Below, one piece after another: positions 44,589 through 53,500 of a stretch of 64,000 nucleotides of DNA (the stretch's first letter is position 1; each line of letters opens with the position of its first letter). The stretch is from an uncultured Bacteroidota bacterium (lineage in GTDB: Bacteria > Bacteroidota > Bacteroidia > Chitinophagales > LD1): contig CAIXGR010000072.1 of assembly GCA_903919075.1 (NCBI GenBank), positions 1 to 64,000 on the forward strand, given 5' to 3'. The notes beneath the pieces were generated by a model that did no database searches, was not told where the DNA came from, and saw only the letters and a list, made by a program, of their open reading frames with translations. The translations under genes and the position numbers were made by a program.

Positions 44589-45710
44589 TTAATTTCTAAA
44601 AACGCTGGCAGGTTCAACCCTAATTATTCTTCTTATTGCAGCAATAACCCCTAGAAAGGAAATTACAAGAGTAATAACAGCAAATGCAATATACATAGCA
44701 AATGAATAAGTAAATGCTACACCGGCATTGGCTATGCCTATTCTAAATGCTTCCATAAGCAATAAGCCGATAAAGTACCCGGTAATTGCGAAAATTGCAG
44801 CTTGTAGTAATATCAAATTTCGTACGTTAGCATTAGTAGCGCCAATAGCCTTAAGTATGGCATAATCTTTTAATCTATCGGTAGCGGCCGAATATAATGT
44901 TAGGCCAATAATAACACTGCCGGCAATAATGGCAAATATTATTAGCGTTCCTATAGAGGTAGCAATTCCACTTGAAGACAAAACTGTATTTACTGTTTCT
45001 TTCGAAAAGCCTTTGCGGGTCCAGGCTTTAACACCAAAAAGGTTTTTGTTGATTTGTCCTACCAATTCATCCTGATTATACCCACTATCTGCCTTTACTA
45101 AATACGCACTTACTTTTTGATTAGGAAAGTTGCCATAGTAGCGGGCACGCTCGATAGTGGTAAATACATAAGCGGCGCCAAAACCCCGCGCACCTTTGGT
45201 TTGCAAAGCTACATATGCACGCTTACCCGAAATCTCGAAACTAGAACCTAAACCGATTCCCCCAAGTATGGCTTGGTCATACACCTCAGTAGTTACAGCA
45301 TTATCGTTCAACAAATCATTTTTGGTGCCACTTGTTAGCCCCCACGGCCCACCTACAAATGCTGGCGCCTGAGAGCCCACTAGAGTAACACCTGCAGATG
45401 TTCCATTTTGAAATTTTGCAGCTGCGCCGGCAATAACCAGCGGATAAACATGTGCCACGCCAGGCAGCATAGCTATTTCGCGCTGATACCTGCCGTCAAT
45501 TTGTCCCAAGGCGTTAATGTTTGTAGTTCTGTTATCTACTACCCATATATCGGTGTCAATATTATCTACCAAGTTTGCCATGGCCCCTGTAAGAAAAATA
45601 AAAATGCCTGTTTGCTGTCCAATCAAAAAAATACTAATTACCACGCCAAAAAGTGCACCAATACTTTTTGGCTTATCGTACATAATAAAACGCCATGCAG
45701 TTTTAAACAT
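44589..45710 (-). CDS. DevC/MacB-like ABC exporter permease (FtsX fold)
   Basis: 373 residues from the ATG at 45710; a TTG three codons earlier would overlap the preceding stop. The N-terminal helix MFKTAWRFIMYDKPKSIGALFGVVISIFLIGQQTGIFIFL is followed by a periplasmic domain (~45-240: WVVDNRTTNINALGQIDGRYQREIAMLPGVAHVYPLVIAGA). Three C-terminal helices contain TLIIFAIIAGSVIIGLTLYSAATDRLKDYAILKAIGATNANVRNLILLQA, the FtsX-fold coupling helix. The DxDIWVVD-like segment and overall size match DevC of cyanobacterial DevBCA exporters better than MacB. It is the last gene of a minus-strand ATPase, adaptor, permease operon. The substrate is unknown; the family moves glycolipids, siderophores or drugs through a TolC channel, and no such channel gene is adjacent. 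Confidence 0.88.
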   Translation of the reverse strand: MFKTAWRFIMYDKPKSIGALFGVVISIFLIGQQTGIFIFLTGAMANLVDNIDTDIWVVDNRTTNINALGQIDGRYQREIAMLPGVAHVYPLVIAGAAAKFQNGTSAGVTLVGSQAPAFVGGPWGLTSGTKNDLLNDNAVTTEVYDQAILGGIGLGSSFEISGKRAYVALQTKGARGFGAAYVFTTIERARYYGNFPNQKVSAYLVKADSGYNQDELVGQINKNLFGVKAWTRKGFSKETVNTVLSSSGIATSIGTLIIFAIIAGSVIIGLTLYSAATDRLKDYAILKAIGATNANVRNLILLQAAIFAITGYFIGLLLMEAFRIGIANAGVAFTYSFAMYIAFAVITLVISFLGVIAAIRRIIRVEPASVFRN

Positions 45711-45711
45711 A

Positions 45712-46641
45712 TTACTCAACAGTTATTACAGCCTCAACCCTTGAATTAATTAATAAGGGTTGTAATCCTTTCAGTTTTATTCTTACTTCTCTTACTCGGC
45801 GATCCTCCATGTTGCTGCTTTCGTCGCTAAATATTGATTTCTTCTTTAAATAATTACTCAGATAAATAATTTCTCCTTCATCCAGTTTATCATCCATCCC
45901 TTCGGTTCTAATAATTGCCTTTTGTCCAAGTTTAAGTTTCTTAACCAATAACTCATCCACCTCGCATATTACCGTTGCATCAGCTTCAGGCGCAAAATCG
46001 AAAAGCGCTTTACCGGTGCTTACCGGGCTGCCTTCGGTTAAATCCATATTCATTACAATTCCGTTGTACGGTGCCACAACCTTTCTACGTCTTACATCAG
46101 CAGCGGCAACCGCTATATCAGCTTTTATTTCTTCAATTTTGTTTTGCTCTGAGGCTAGTGCAGCATTTAGTCGCTCTACCTCCAATTTTGCCTGATCATA
46201 ATCACTTTGAGCATTATCAAGATTTTGCTTGGTTTCTGCTTCGCTTGCGTACATGTTCGTACTTCTTTCCAATTTTGTTTTCAGGTTGGCCTCTTTAATG
46301 TGTGCCTGGCCTATTTGTGCCCTAAAATTTTTAATATCATCCAATTGGGTAGCCATTTTTGCCTGCGCCTGGGTTAGCTTTGAATCTTCGTAGTCGTGCG
46401 TTAGTTCAATAATTACATTTCCTTTTTGTACGGTATCTCCCTCGTGGTAGTATATCTTTTTTATAATACCTCCGGTTTCTGCTCCAACCTGTGCAATTTT
46501 TGTTTCAGGTTCAACTCTTCCCAGTGCAATTATTTTTTGCGGGCCGTTGCTTATTACCGGTGGGTCACTTTGATTATTACTTTTGTTTTTACAAGCCGGC
46601 AACAGAAACAAAACTAACAGAAAGGCATATAGGCGAGTCAT
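45712..46641 (-). CDS. HlyD/DevB-like periplasmic adaptor lipoprotein
   Basis: 309 residues from the ATG at 46641. This start gives a lipoprotein signal, MTRLYAFLLVLFLLPAC, with lipobox LPAC; the longer frame from 46680 would bury it and overlap the ATPase gene. Biotinyl-lipoyl halves are ALGRVEPETKIAQVGAETGGIIKKIYYHEGDTVQKGNVIIELTHD and RRKVVAPYNGIVMNMDLTEGSPVSTGKALFDFAPEADA. Between them lies a long helical hairpin (~105-190). The C-terminal barrel region is DELLVKKLKLGQKAIIRTEGMDDKLDEGEIIYLSNYLKKK. It lies 10 nt after the ATPase and 1 nt before the permease. It should link the permease to an outer-membrane channel encoded elsewhere. Confidence 0.88.
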   Translation of the reverse strand: MTRLYAFLLVLFLLPACKNKSNNQSDPPVISNGPQKIIALGRVEPETKIAQVGAETGGIIKKIYYHEGDTVQKGNVIIELTHDYEDSKLTQAQAKMATQLDDIKNFRAQIGQAHIKEANLKTKLERSTNMYASEAETKQNLDNAQSDYDQAKLEVERLNAALASEQNKIEEIKADIAVAAADVRRRKVVAPYNGIVMNMDLTEGSPVSTGKALFDFAPEADATVICEVDELLVKKLKLGQKAIIRTEGMDDKLDEGEIIYLSNYLKKKSIFSDESSNMEDRRVREVRIKLKGLQPLLINSRVEAVITVE

Positions 46642-46651
46642 AAGCGTATTT

Positions 46652-47344
46652 TTATACTGAATTACTTTCACTTGTTTCATTTATAATTTTACCATCAGCA
46701 ACCTCAACAATGCGGTTGGCGTAAGGCCTTAAACGCTGATCATGCGAAACCACAACTACTGCTTTTCCTTTCTTGGCCAAGTCTTTAAGATGTTCCATTA
46801 CAACAGTTGCCGATTTCGAATCAAGCGAAGCAGTAGGTTCATCACACAAAATAAGCGGTGCATTTGTAACTAATGCCCGCGCTATTGCCACCCGTTGCTG
46901 CTCGCCGCCCGACAACATTTTGGGTAAAGACGAAACCCGGTGCTCCATATCCAACAACTTTAAAGCTTCATGTGCTCGCTGGGCAGCAATCTTCGAATTC
47001 ACTTTTTGCAACATAAGTGGCAGCATCACATTGTCCAAAACATTTAGAGGCGCTATAAGGTTAAAACTTTGAAATACAAAACCAATACTGTTTAACCGAA
47101 GATGAGCCAGGTCATTATCAACCAATTTTTCGGTATAGGTATTATTTAGATTAACGTGCCCCTGGGTGGGATAAATAACACAGCCCAATAAAGATAAAAG
47201 TGTGGTTTTACCTGAACCTGATGGCCCAATAATAAGCACTAATTCTCCGGTTGATACGCTAAAATCGGTGGGATACAGAGCAACTACTTCTGTGTCGCCG
47301 CTTTTATATTTTTTTGAAGCTCCTTCTAAATATGCAATTTTCAC
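46652..47344 (-). CDS. ABC exporter ATP-binding protein (DevA/MacB N-domain type)
   Basis: 231 residues if translation begins at GTG 47344 (MKIAYLEGASKKYKSGDTEVVAL). This start gives the usual length and N-terminus. A TTG at 47413 would add 23 residues of non-family sequence, and no in-frame ATG is available. Walker A GPSGSGKTTLLSLLGCV, Q-loop GFVFQSFNLIAPLNV, signature LSGGEQQRVAIARALVTNAP, Walker B LILCDEPTASLD and switch His VVVVSHDQRLR are complete. It energises the adjacent FtsX-fold permease. First gene of the three-gene exporter, 83 nt downstream of the 4Fe-4S membrane protein on the same strand. Confidence 0.88.
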   Translation of the reverse strand: MKIAYLEGASKKYKSGDTEVVALYPTDFSVSTGELVLIIGPSGSGKTTLLSLLGCVIYPTQGHVNLNNTYTEKLVDNDLAHLRLNSIGFVFQSFNLIAPLNVLDNVMLPLMLQKVNSKIAAQRAHEALKLLDMEHRVSSLPKMLSGGEQQRVAIARALVTNAPLILCDEPTASLDSKSATVVMEHLKDLAKKGKAVVVVSHDQRLRPYANRIVEVADGKIINETSESNSV

Positions 47345-47427
47345 TATTACAAAAAAAGCACAATATTTAATAGTGCAGTAATATAATTTCGCATTTAATT
47401 TAATCTCAATCAAAAAATACGTGCTGG

Positions 47428-48489
47428 TTATAGTTTGCCTGTTTCGTAATCAGGACGAATTAACCAGCTTTTATGATTGACTTTTCTTAAAACCAATACA
47501 GAGAAAAAGAAAATAGTTGTAATTACGGTTATTGCACCTATGGCCCAAGCCGGAACAATATTTGTAAGATTTACTAATAATCCATCATGCCCAAACTGGC
47601 CAAACCCGAATAAAATTGGAATACGGTACCAATAATATGTTGAAACTGCAGTTGCGGCAAATATGCTTATCAGCATGCGCTCACTTTTTTTGCCCCAGTA
47701 TTCTTTCAATATGGAATAGATAGTAAAAGTTACAGCCAAACCAGCAAAAGGCAATTTATACACGTCAATAACATGACTTAAAGTAATAACTCCTGTATAA
47801 TCAGGCACCTGAAACCAGCCCCATATAAAACCGGGCAATCCGCCAATAGTTAGTAATGCACTCAACCTGTTGTAAACAGTTTTTTTAACTGCCGCCGGGT
47901 GAATATTGGGGGTTGAATCAGGACAAGGTACTGAGCATTTAGCGCATTGAGTGCAATGAGCGTTTGGAAAAGTAATGATGGCATTACTGCCATAAAATTT
48001 TTCAACCGGGTGAACAGGGCACAGCGAGGCACACCAACCACTTTTCCAGTTGTAAATAAACCCCAACACAATTGCTGTTACTGCAGTGGGTATTAACAAC
48101 ATTAAAGTTGCGTTGCCATTGCTGTTAAGTAATAAATGCCGTAAAGGCACAATTATGTATAACAAACAGATAGCAACCAACTGAAGCTGGCTCTGTAGCT
48201 GTCGGGGCATTTCCATTTCTTTCGAAAGGTTTAAATGGCGGGGAAGTAAAGCAGTGCTGGCCAGTGGGCAAATATTGCGCCACAAACCCGGTGCCACTAC
48301 AAATAAAGCAGGCGCCACAGGTATTAAAATATTCCATAATATTAGCAATCCTACTTGCGGATAAAACAGCAAGCATATTAAAATTGCAAGCGCTGCCACC
48401 AACATTAATACCTGAATAAAACGCCAAATAGCCCAATATTTTACCGGCAACGAACTATTGGGCTTAAATGAAACAGAACTGACGGGCAT
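47428..48489 (-). CDS. polytopic membrane 4Fe-4S ferredoxin-type protein (NapH/CcoG-like)
   Basis: 353 residues with about eight hydrophobic segments (first LMLVAALAILICLLFYPQVGLLILW, last AIGAITVITTIFFFSVLVL). Cysteine motifs: WRNICPLAS (~72), GWCASLCPVHPVEKFYGS (~150), and a complete 4Fe-4S motif CTQCAKCSVPCPDSTPNIHP (~177-196). The layout resembles NapH/NosR/RdxA-CcoG proteins, which pass electrons through the membrane or assist metal-centre assembly. Only one full CxxCxxCxxxCP cluster motif is seen where NapH has two. No partner reductase lies nearby. Divergent from the VIT transporter gene, so it could relate to iron or copper handling; this is a contextual guess. Confidence 0.75.
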   Translation of the reverse strand: MPVSSVSFKPNSSLPVKYWAIWRFIQVLMLVAALAILICLLFYPQVGLLILWNILIPVAPALFVVAPGLWRNICPLASTALLPRHLNLSKEMEMPRQLQSQLQLVAICLLYIIVPLRHLLLNSNGNATLMLLIPTAVTAIVLGFIYNWKSGWCASLCPVHPVEKFYGSNAIITFPNAHCTQCAKCSVPCPDSTPNIHPAAVKKTVYNRLSALLTIGGLPGFIWGWFQVPDYTGVITLSHVIDVYKLPFAGLAVTFTIYSILKEYWGKKSERMLISIFAATAVSTYYWYRIPILFGFGQFGHDGLLVNLTNIVPAWAIGAITVITTIFFFSVLVLRKVNHKSWLIRPDYETGKL

Positions 48490-48682
48490 AAATATTTTTT
48501 TATTGCCGGTTTTATTAAATTAATCTTCTGAAAATAAAACAGCCATGTTTGCTATCAACAAAACAATAATATAATGATTCAAAAACCAATGATTATTGTC
48601 AGGTTCTGCTAGCTTTATGTTATGTTTAAATAGTTTTTTGCTCTAAATTTTAACAGAAAAGCTTATATTCAAAAAAATACTT

Positions 48683-49378
48683 ATGGCGCACCATCACGAA
48701 GAACACTTTCAAAGTACCAATTTTGTAAAAGATATAGTTATAGGAATGGCCGATGGGCTTACAGTGCCGTTTGCCTTGGCAGCGGGGTTAAGTGGCGCGG
48801 TTGATTCCAGCACTATTATTGTAACAGCAGGCATTGCTGAAATTGCAGCAGGTAGTATTGCCATGGGCCTGGGCGGCTACCTTGCAGGACGAACCGAAGT
48901 AGACCATTACAACTCGGAACTAGCTCGCGAGTATATGGAAGTTGAACAATTTCCGGATAAGGAAAGAGAGGAGGTAATAGAAGTGCTGGAACAATTTGGC
49001 GTTGAAAATAAAATGAGCCGCGCCATTACCGAAGAAATGGCAAAAGACAAAGAGAAGTGGGTGCAATTTATGATGCGCTTTGAGTTGGGCCTTGAAAAGC
49101 CCGACGAAAAACGTGCAACTAAAAGCGCTTTCAACATAGGCGTTGCATACATCATTGGTGGCTTTGTTCCACTTGCGCCATATATTTTTGATAAAAGTGC
49201 GCACGAAGCGTTGCTTATATCTGTAGGTGTTACATTAGTTGCGCTTTTTATATTCGGCTTTTTAAAGGCCAAAGCTACCGGGCAACCACAATGGGGTGGG
49301 GCAATTAAAACCATGCTTATTGGCGCACTTGCGGCCTCAGTAGCTTTTGGATTAGCCAAATTAATACAGGGCATTTAA
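48683..49378 (+). CDS. VIT1/CCC1-family iron/manganese transporter
   Basis: 231 residues. The His-rich N-terminus MAHHHEEHFQ is followed by the family signature VKDIVIGMADGLTVPFALAAGLSGAV and IAEIAAGSIAMGLGGYLAGRTEVDHYNSELARE (helices 1 and 2). A cytosolic Glu-rich segment (EVEQFPDKEREEVIEVLEQFGV...EEMAKDKEKWVQFMMRFELGLEKP) corresponds to the metal-binding domain of VIT proteins. Three further helices follow (AFNIGVAYIIGGFVPLAPYIF, ISVGVTLVALFIFGFLKA, MLIGALAASVAFGLAKLI). Members export Fe2+ or Mn2+ from the cytosol. Probably monocistronic; no metal-box or riboswitch is recognised in the 193-nt divergent region upstream. Confidence 0.88.
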   Translation: MAHHHEEHFQSTNFVKDIVIGMADGLTVPFALAAGLSGAVDSSTIIVTAGIAEIAAGSIAMGLGGYLAGRTEVDHYNSELAREYMEVEQFPDKEREEVIEVLEQFGVENKMSRAITEEMAKDKEKWVQFMMRFELGLEKPDEKRATKSAFNIGVAYIIGGFVPLAPYIFDKSAHEALLISVGVTLVALFIFGFLKAKATGQPQWGGAIKTMLIGALAASVAFGLAKLIQGI

Positions 49379-49462
49379 CACAGTGAGCAACTTTTCTTAT
49401 AAATACTATCATCGAATTTTTATTTTCGACAACCTAAAAATTGCATAATAATAGTTTGCCAT

Positions 49463-50488
49463 ATGAACGAAAAAGATTTTAACCCCAACAACCCGGCAGC
49501 ATCAAATGCCAATATTTTCGGTTTGCCTTACACCGCTAATCAAGCCGAACTGGTTTTGTTGCCTGTTCCTTTTGAAGCCACAGTATCGTACGGCGCAGGT
49601 GCTGCTCAAGGCCCGGCTGCAATTTTCGATGCATCCATGCAGGTTGATTTATTTCACCCGTTAGTGCCCGAAGTATGGAAGAGAAAAATTGCCATGGAAG
49701 ATGAACCAGAAGCAATTACAAACCTAAGCAACGATGCACGCAAAAAAGCCGAGGAAATAATAGACAGCCTTATGACAGGCAAAAGTGTTGATGAAAAATT
49801 ATTAAAGGCAGTAAATGATGCTTCTGAAAAAATGATAGCCTGGGTTGAAGAACGTAGCGCTAATTTTTTAGCAACCAACAAAACCGTAGGCTTAATAGGC
49901 GGCGACCACAGTACCCCACTTGGACTATTGAATGTACTAGCACGCAATAATCAATTCGCCATTTTACAAATTGATGCCCACTGCGATTTGCGCAAAGCAT
50001 ACGAAGGCTTTGAATATTCGCACGCCTCAATTATGTACAACGCATTAAAAAATAAAAACATAACCGGCCTTACCCAGGTAGGCATTCGCGATTATTGCCA
50101 GGAGGAAATTGAATATATCGGCGCATCAAGAGGCCGGGTAAGAACATTTTTTGACCGTGATATACAGATGGCAAAAATTGAAGGCATGCCATGGGCAAAA
50201 GAATGCGATAGAATAATTGCTACACTACCTGATAAAGTATACATCAGCTTTGATATTGATGGATTAAGCCCAGAGCTTTGCCCTAACACGGGCACGCCGG
50301 TACCTGGCGGCCTTAGTTTTGCTGAAGCAGCATTTTTAATTGAAAGAGTTGCGCTACACAAAAAACAAATTATCGGCTTCGACCTCAACGAAGTTTCGCC
50401 GGGTAAAGAAGGCGATTGGGATGCTAACGTTGGCGCCCGATTGCTATTTCAGCTGTGCTGTGCCTACTTTATTAATAAGGAGAAATAA
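49463..50488 (+). CDS. ureohydrolase (agmatinase/formimidoylglutamase family)
   Basis: 341 residues with the complete binuclear Mn2+ site of the arginase superfamily: GGDHS (H149), IDAHCDLR (D171, H173, D175) and ISFDIDGLSP (D264, D266). The C-terminal GTPVPGGLSFAEAAFLIE and IIGFDLNEVSPG also match. The insert at residues 80-135 makes it longer than typical agmatinase. The family hydrolyses a guanidino or formimino group. Agmatinase is the most likely label, but arginase or formimidoylglutamase cannot be excluded, and no histidine- or polyamine-pathway genes flank it. Convergent with the MbnH-like gene, 17 bp apart. Confidence 0.85.
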   Translation: MNEKDFNPNNPAASNANIFGLPYTANQAELVLLPVPFEATVSYGAGAAQGPAAIFDASMQVDLFHPLVPEVWKRKIAMEDEPEAITNLSNDARKKAEEIIDSLMTGKSVDEKLLKAVNDASEKMIAWVEERSANFLATNKTVGLIGGDHSTPLGLLNVLARNNQFAILQIDAHCDLRKAYEGFEYSHASIMYNALKNKNITGLTQVGIRDYCQEEIEYIGASRGRVRTFFDRDIQMAKIEGMPWAKECDRIIATLPDKVYISFDIDGLSPELCPNTGTPVPGGLSFAEAAFLIERVALHKKQIIGFDLNEVSPGKEGDWDANVGARLLFQLCCAYFINKEK

Positions 50489-50505
50489 ACTACTACCTGT
50501 TTAAA

Positions 50506-51594
50506 TTAAAAAGGGCTTTTAAAATTCGGGTTATTTAAAAATGAAGTATCGGTAAAGCTATTTAGCAGCGCCAGTAATTCCATTTTTTGCAAGTCGGTAA
50601 AATGCGAGCCTCCGTTGGCATGGTAAATAGTTTTCATCACCGGGTCAAGTGTGGGTGATTGTTTAATGCTATCGCTATAAAAATTAATTACCTGCATTAA
50701 AGTTTTAAATCGACCATCATGCATATAAGGCCCGGTAACTGCTACATTTCTTAGTGTTGGAATTTTAAACAAACCATAATCTGCAGCATCACCGGTTATT
50801 GCTCCACGCCCTGCATCTGCAAAATCATAAATATTTACAGCCCTATCTAAGCCATTGTTACGAAAAGGATGAGCCGCATCATACATCAATAAGCTTTGTC
50901 CCTGCGCATGGCAATGAAAACAATCGCCCTTCTCTTTCAAAAAAACATAATTAAACCCACTATCCTCCCAAATTGTAAAAGTAGCCTGCCCACGCATAAC
51001 GCTATCAAACCTTGAATTGGCCGATACCGCCGAGAATAAAAATTGTTGAATAGCCAAGTAAATATTATTAGCCGTTACAGCGTTCGCTGTGCCAAATGCT
51101 TTGCTAAATAACTTTACATCCGTGGTATCGGTTTTTAAATAAACAATAGCATTTGCAATATTCAAATTCAACTCATGCTGAAAAGCATCTTGCGCCTGAT
51201 TAGCAAGCGTTGCCGATCTTCCATCCCAAAAAAAATATGGTGACCATGCAAGATTTTGCAGTGCGGGTGCATTGCGGGTGGTAAATCCATTTTCATTTGC
51301 ACTAACTGCTTTCCCCGAATCGGAAAGGGCAGCTTGCAAATGATGACACGAGGCACACGATTTTTGTCCGTCAATAGAAAGGTGCTTATCATAAAACAAT
51401 CTTCGCCCCAGTGCAATGCCCTCATATGTTAGCGAATCTTTATAGGGCGAGTTTATTGGAGGAAATAAAAAGGGGATTTGCAAAGTATACTTTGTTCCCT
51501 TGTAAAGATTATTCAAAGCAGGTTCGCGTCTGCAATTTTCCAGTGCAAGAATAAAAGTTGATAAAGTAAAAACCGCCAAAAATATTTTCTTCAT
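50506..51594 (-). CDS. di-haem cytochrome c peroxidase/MauG family protein, MbnH-like
   Basis: 362 residues from the ATG at 51594 (MKKIFLAVFTLSTFILALENC); an upstream TTG is disregarded. Two c-type haem motifs are present: CASCHH (C80, C83, H84) and CFHCHA (C225, C228, H229). The fold markers GRRLFYDKHLSIDGQKSCASCHHL, FWDGRSATLANQAQDAF and FKIPTLRNVAVTGPYMHDGRFKTLMQVINFY are typical of the bacterial CCP/MauG family. It sits 14 nt downstream of an MbnP-family gene. In characterised MbnP/MbnH pairs the di-haem enzyme oxidises a Trp of MbnP to kynurenine, so MbnH function is likely. A plain peroxidase remains possible. It acts in the periplasm. Confidence 0.85.
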   Translation of the reverse strand: MKKIFLAVFTLSTFILALENCRREPALNNLYKGTKYTLQIPFLFPPINSPYKDSLTYEGIALGRRLFYDKHLSIDGQKSCASCHHLQAALSDSGKAVSANENGFTTRNAPALQNLAWSPYFFWDGRSATLANQAQDAFQHELNLNIANAIVYLKTDTTDVKLFSKAFGTANAVTANNIYLAIQQFLFSAVSANSRFDSVMRGQATFTIWEDSGFNYVFLKEKGDCFHCHAQGQSLLMYDAAHPFRNNGLDRAVNIYDFADAGRGAITGDAADYGLFKIPTLRNVAVTGPYMHDGRFKTLMQVINFYSDSIKQSPTLDPVMKTIYHANGGSHFTDLQKMELLALLNSFTDTSFLNNPNFKSPF

Positions 51595-51608
51595 TATAAC
51601 TTCAAAGT

Positions 51609-52346
51609 TCAAAATCCAAATGCTTTCGAAAAATTACCAGCAAATTTCGCTGCCAACGCAGGGGCATCAGATGTACTGGTTACATCATCGGTGTTAACCG
51701 CTGCAATATTTATAGTTTGAGTATCGCCGTGAAAAATTTTCCTAACATCAAGATAAACCGATAGCGTAGCCGGATTACCGCAACATACGGTGAAGTTTTT
51801 ATTAAGTTGCACCTGCCGGTAATTACTATCCAGCCCTATATGGTAAATCAGTCCATATCTCATATCAGGTAAAACTGCTGTATCCCATGCGCCTTCCATT
51901 ACTTCAAACCGGTATTTAAAATTGTTCATGCCCCAATACATTCCATATGCATTATTCAATACGCCTGGCGCAGTAAGCGGGTAAGGTGTTGCATTCTGTG
52001 CAGAATCAAGCCCGCACCCAAAAACAATTCCCTTAAAATTTCCTTCTACTCCCTCAAGCTTTATAGTTAAAGATGAAGGATTGCTGAAATCAATCAAAGC
52101 AACATCTGTAATCACTACAGTTGAGTTATCAGTCTTTATTAAATTAATATTTGATATGTAAAACTGAAGTGCTTTGATACCAACCACAACTCCGGTAGTA
52201 TCGGCATTAAAAGTGTTAAGTGCAAAAGATTGGCTACCGTATTTACCTTTTAATTGCAACGTAAAAACCGATTTACTTTTCTTGCAGCCCGCACCCAAAA
52301 AACCAATCAGAGCTGCAAGCAACATGATTGTTTTAAAATACTTCAT
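51609..52346 (-). CDS. MbnP-family lipoprotein
   Basis: 245 residues from the ATG at 52346, which gives lipoprotein signal MKYFKTIMLLAALIGFLGAGC (Cys21). The longer frame from a TTG at 52376 is unlikely. Family features include ALQFYISNINLIK near residue 60, LIDFSNPSSLTIKL, the GCGLDSAQN turn, and the Trp-containing segment NAYGMYWGMNNFKYRFEVMEG (W138, W153 close behind), followed by a beta-rich C-terminal half ending AALAAKFAGNFSKAFGF-like. MbnP proteins are periplasmic copper-binding proteins whose Trp can be converted to kynurenine by their di-haem partner MbnH, encoded directly downstream. No methanobactin precursor or MbnB/C genes are visible, so the pair presumably serves general copper handling. 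Confidence 0.82.
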   Translation of the reverse strand: MKYFKTIMLLAALIGFLGAGCKKSKSVFTLQLKGKYGSQSFALNTFNADTTGVVVGIKALQFYISNINLIKTDNSTVVITDVALIDFSNPSSLTIKLEGVEGNFKGIVFGCGLDSAQNATPYPLTAPGVLNNAYGMYWGMNNFKYRFEVMEGAWDTAVLPDMRYGLIYHIGLDSNYRQVQLNKNFTVCCGNPATLSVYLDVRKIFHGDTQTINIAAVNTDDVTSTSDAPALAAKFAGNFSKAFGF

Positions 52347-52515
52347 CCGTTTTATGTTTAAATAAAAATAAGCCAAAAAACCAAGGCATAGTAATTATGG
52401 CACTGGCTTTGAAATTTATTTTGTTAATGTGTCATAGTTGTGAAATCTTTTCTTCTATCGCAACTAAGATTTATGGATTCTACAACTTCTGGCATCGGCT
52501 TTAAAAGTAACTCAT

Positions 52516-53097
52516 ATGTCCGAAGCAATAAATACCGGCAACAGCCGGAAAAATTCAAAACATAATCAACGCGGCAGAAAAAGATTCTCGCCCCACGTTG
52601 ACATGACACCGATGGTTGACCTGGGTTTTCTTTTAATTACTTTTTTTATGCTTTCAACCACTCTAAGCGAACAAACCAAAGGTATAATATGGCAAAAGCC
52701 TATCACCGAAGCCCCACCCGACGCTGTTAGCGAATGTCAGGTAATGAATATCGTTGTTGATTCGCTGGATAGAATATTTGTATACGAAGGCAGCGAACTT
52801 CAAAACCTAAAACTTTCAAGCTTTGAAGGTGAACATGGGATTCAAAAATTTATAATAGACAAAATCAAAAGAGTAAAGACCGGATATGCGCCAACAGCTG
52901 CTGGCAAAACGCGGGATATTATTTGTTTGATAAAACTTTTAAATGGTGCACGATATAAAAATATGATTGATATTATGGATGACATGAAAATACTTAACAT
53001 TGAAACCTACGCATTACAAGAGCCTTCGAATGAAGAAATTGCGGCCGTGGCCTTGCAGAGCAAAAAAATATTCGCCAAAATTGAATTGCCAGACTAA
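52516..53097 (+). CDS. ExbD/TolR-family biopolymer transport protein, orphan
   Basis: 193 residues. A basic cytosolic N-terminus ([21 protein letters not shown]) precedes one transmembrane helix carrying the proton-path Asp D35 in [22 protein letters not shown], the ExbD signature. The periplasmic domain (~55-193) is longer than E. coli ExbD (141 aa) and includes a basic insert, [19 protein letters not shown], before the helix [20 protein letters not shown]. ExbD normally works with ExbB and TonB to energise outer-membrane receptors; none of these is next to it. The stop codon interleaves with that of the convergent receiver gene (TAA 53095-53097, TAG 53094-53096 on the other strand). Confidence 0.88.
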   Translation: MSEAINTGNSRKNSKHNQRGRKRFSPHVDMTPMVDLGFLLITFFMLSTTLSEQTKGIIWQKPITEAPPDAVSECQVMNIVVDSLDRIFVYEGSELQNLKLSSFEGEHGIQKFIIDKIKRVKTGYAPTAAGKTRDIICLIKLLNGARYKNMIDIMDDMKILNIETYALQEPSNEEIAAVALQSKKIFAKIELPD

Positions 53098-53498
53098 AAA
53101 TATTCTTCGAGAATCTGGTCCAACATTTCAATAGTAAGTGGCTTACTTTTTAAGCCCGATACAATATTGAATAGCGCCGCCTTGGCTTTATCTTCAGGGC
53201 TATCGGACGTGGTAAGCATTACCACAATCACGGGACATTGAAATTCCTTATCAAGGTTGTTATACTCCTCCAAAAATTCCCAGCCATTCATTCCGGGCAT
53301 ATTAATATCCAAAAAAATTAAATCGGGATGGGCATTTCCGTTATTATGCCTGTTTCTTAAATATTCCAGCGCGTCCATACCGTTCTCTTTAGGCACAACC
53401 ATGTTTGCGTAGCCGCTTTTTTTAATTACCCTTTCATGAAAAAAATTATCATCCTTGTTGTCATCAATTAGCATGATACAATTTACCTTATTATTCAT
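53094..53498 (-). CDS. CheY-like response regulator, receiver domain only
   Basis: 134 residues, a single REC domain of the Rcp1 subtype: acidic pocket [17 protein letters not shown], phosphoacceptor D64 in [20 protein letters not shown], Thr in [16 protein letters not shown], and Lys in [14 protein letters not shown]. There is no output domain. It lies 2 nt downstream of a PAS histidine kinase gene, so it is almost certainly the direct phosphorylation target of that kinase and signals by protein-protein contact. Confidence 0.93.
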   Translation of the reverse strand: MNNKVNCIMLIDDNKDDNFFHERVIKKSGYANMVVPKENGMDALEYLRNRHNNGNAHPDLIFLDINMPGMNGWEFLEEYNNLDKEFQCPVIVVMLTTSDSPEDKAKAALFNIVSGLKSKPLTIEMLDQILEEYF

Positions 53499-53500
53499 AA

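Noticed and set aside
46680-46680. Longer start for the DevB-like adaptor (MKQVKVIQYKNTLMTRLY)
   Set aside because: It would overlap the ATPase gene by 29 nt and hide a clear lipoprotein signal peptide that begins at 46641.
49452-49459. TAGTTTGC as a promoter of the ureohydrolase gene
   Set aside because: It ends only 3 nt before the ATG, too close for a -7 element unless transcription starts inside the coding region.
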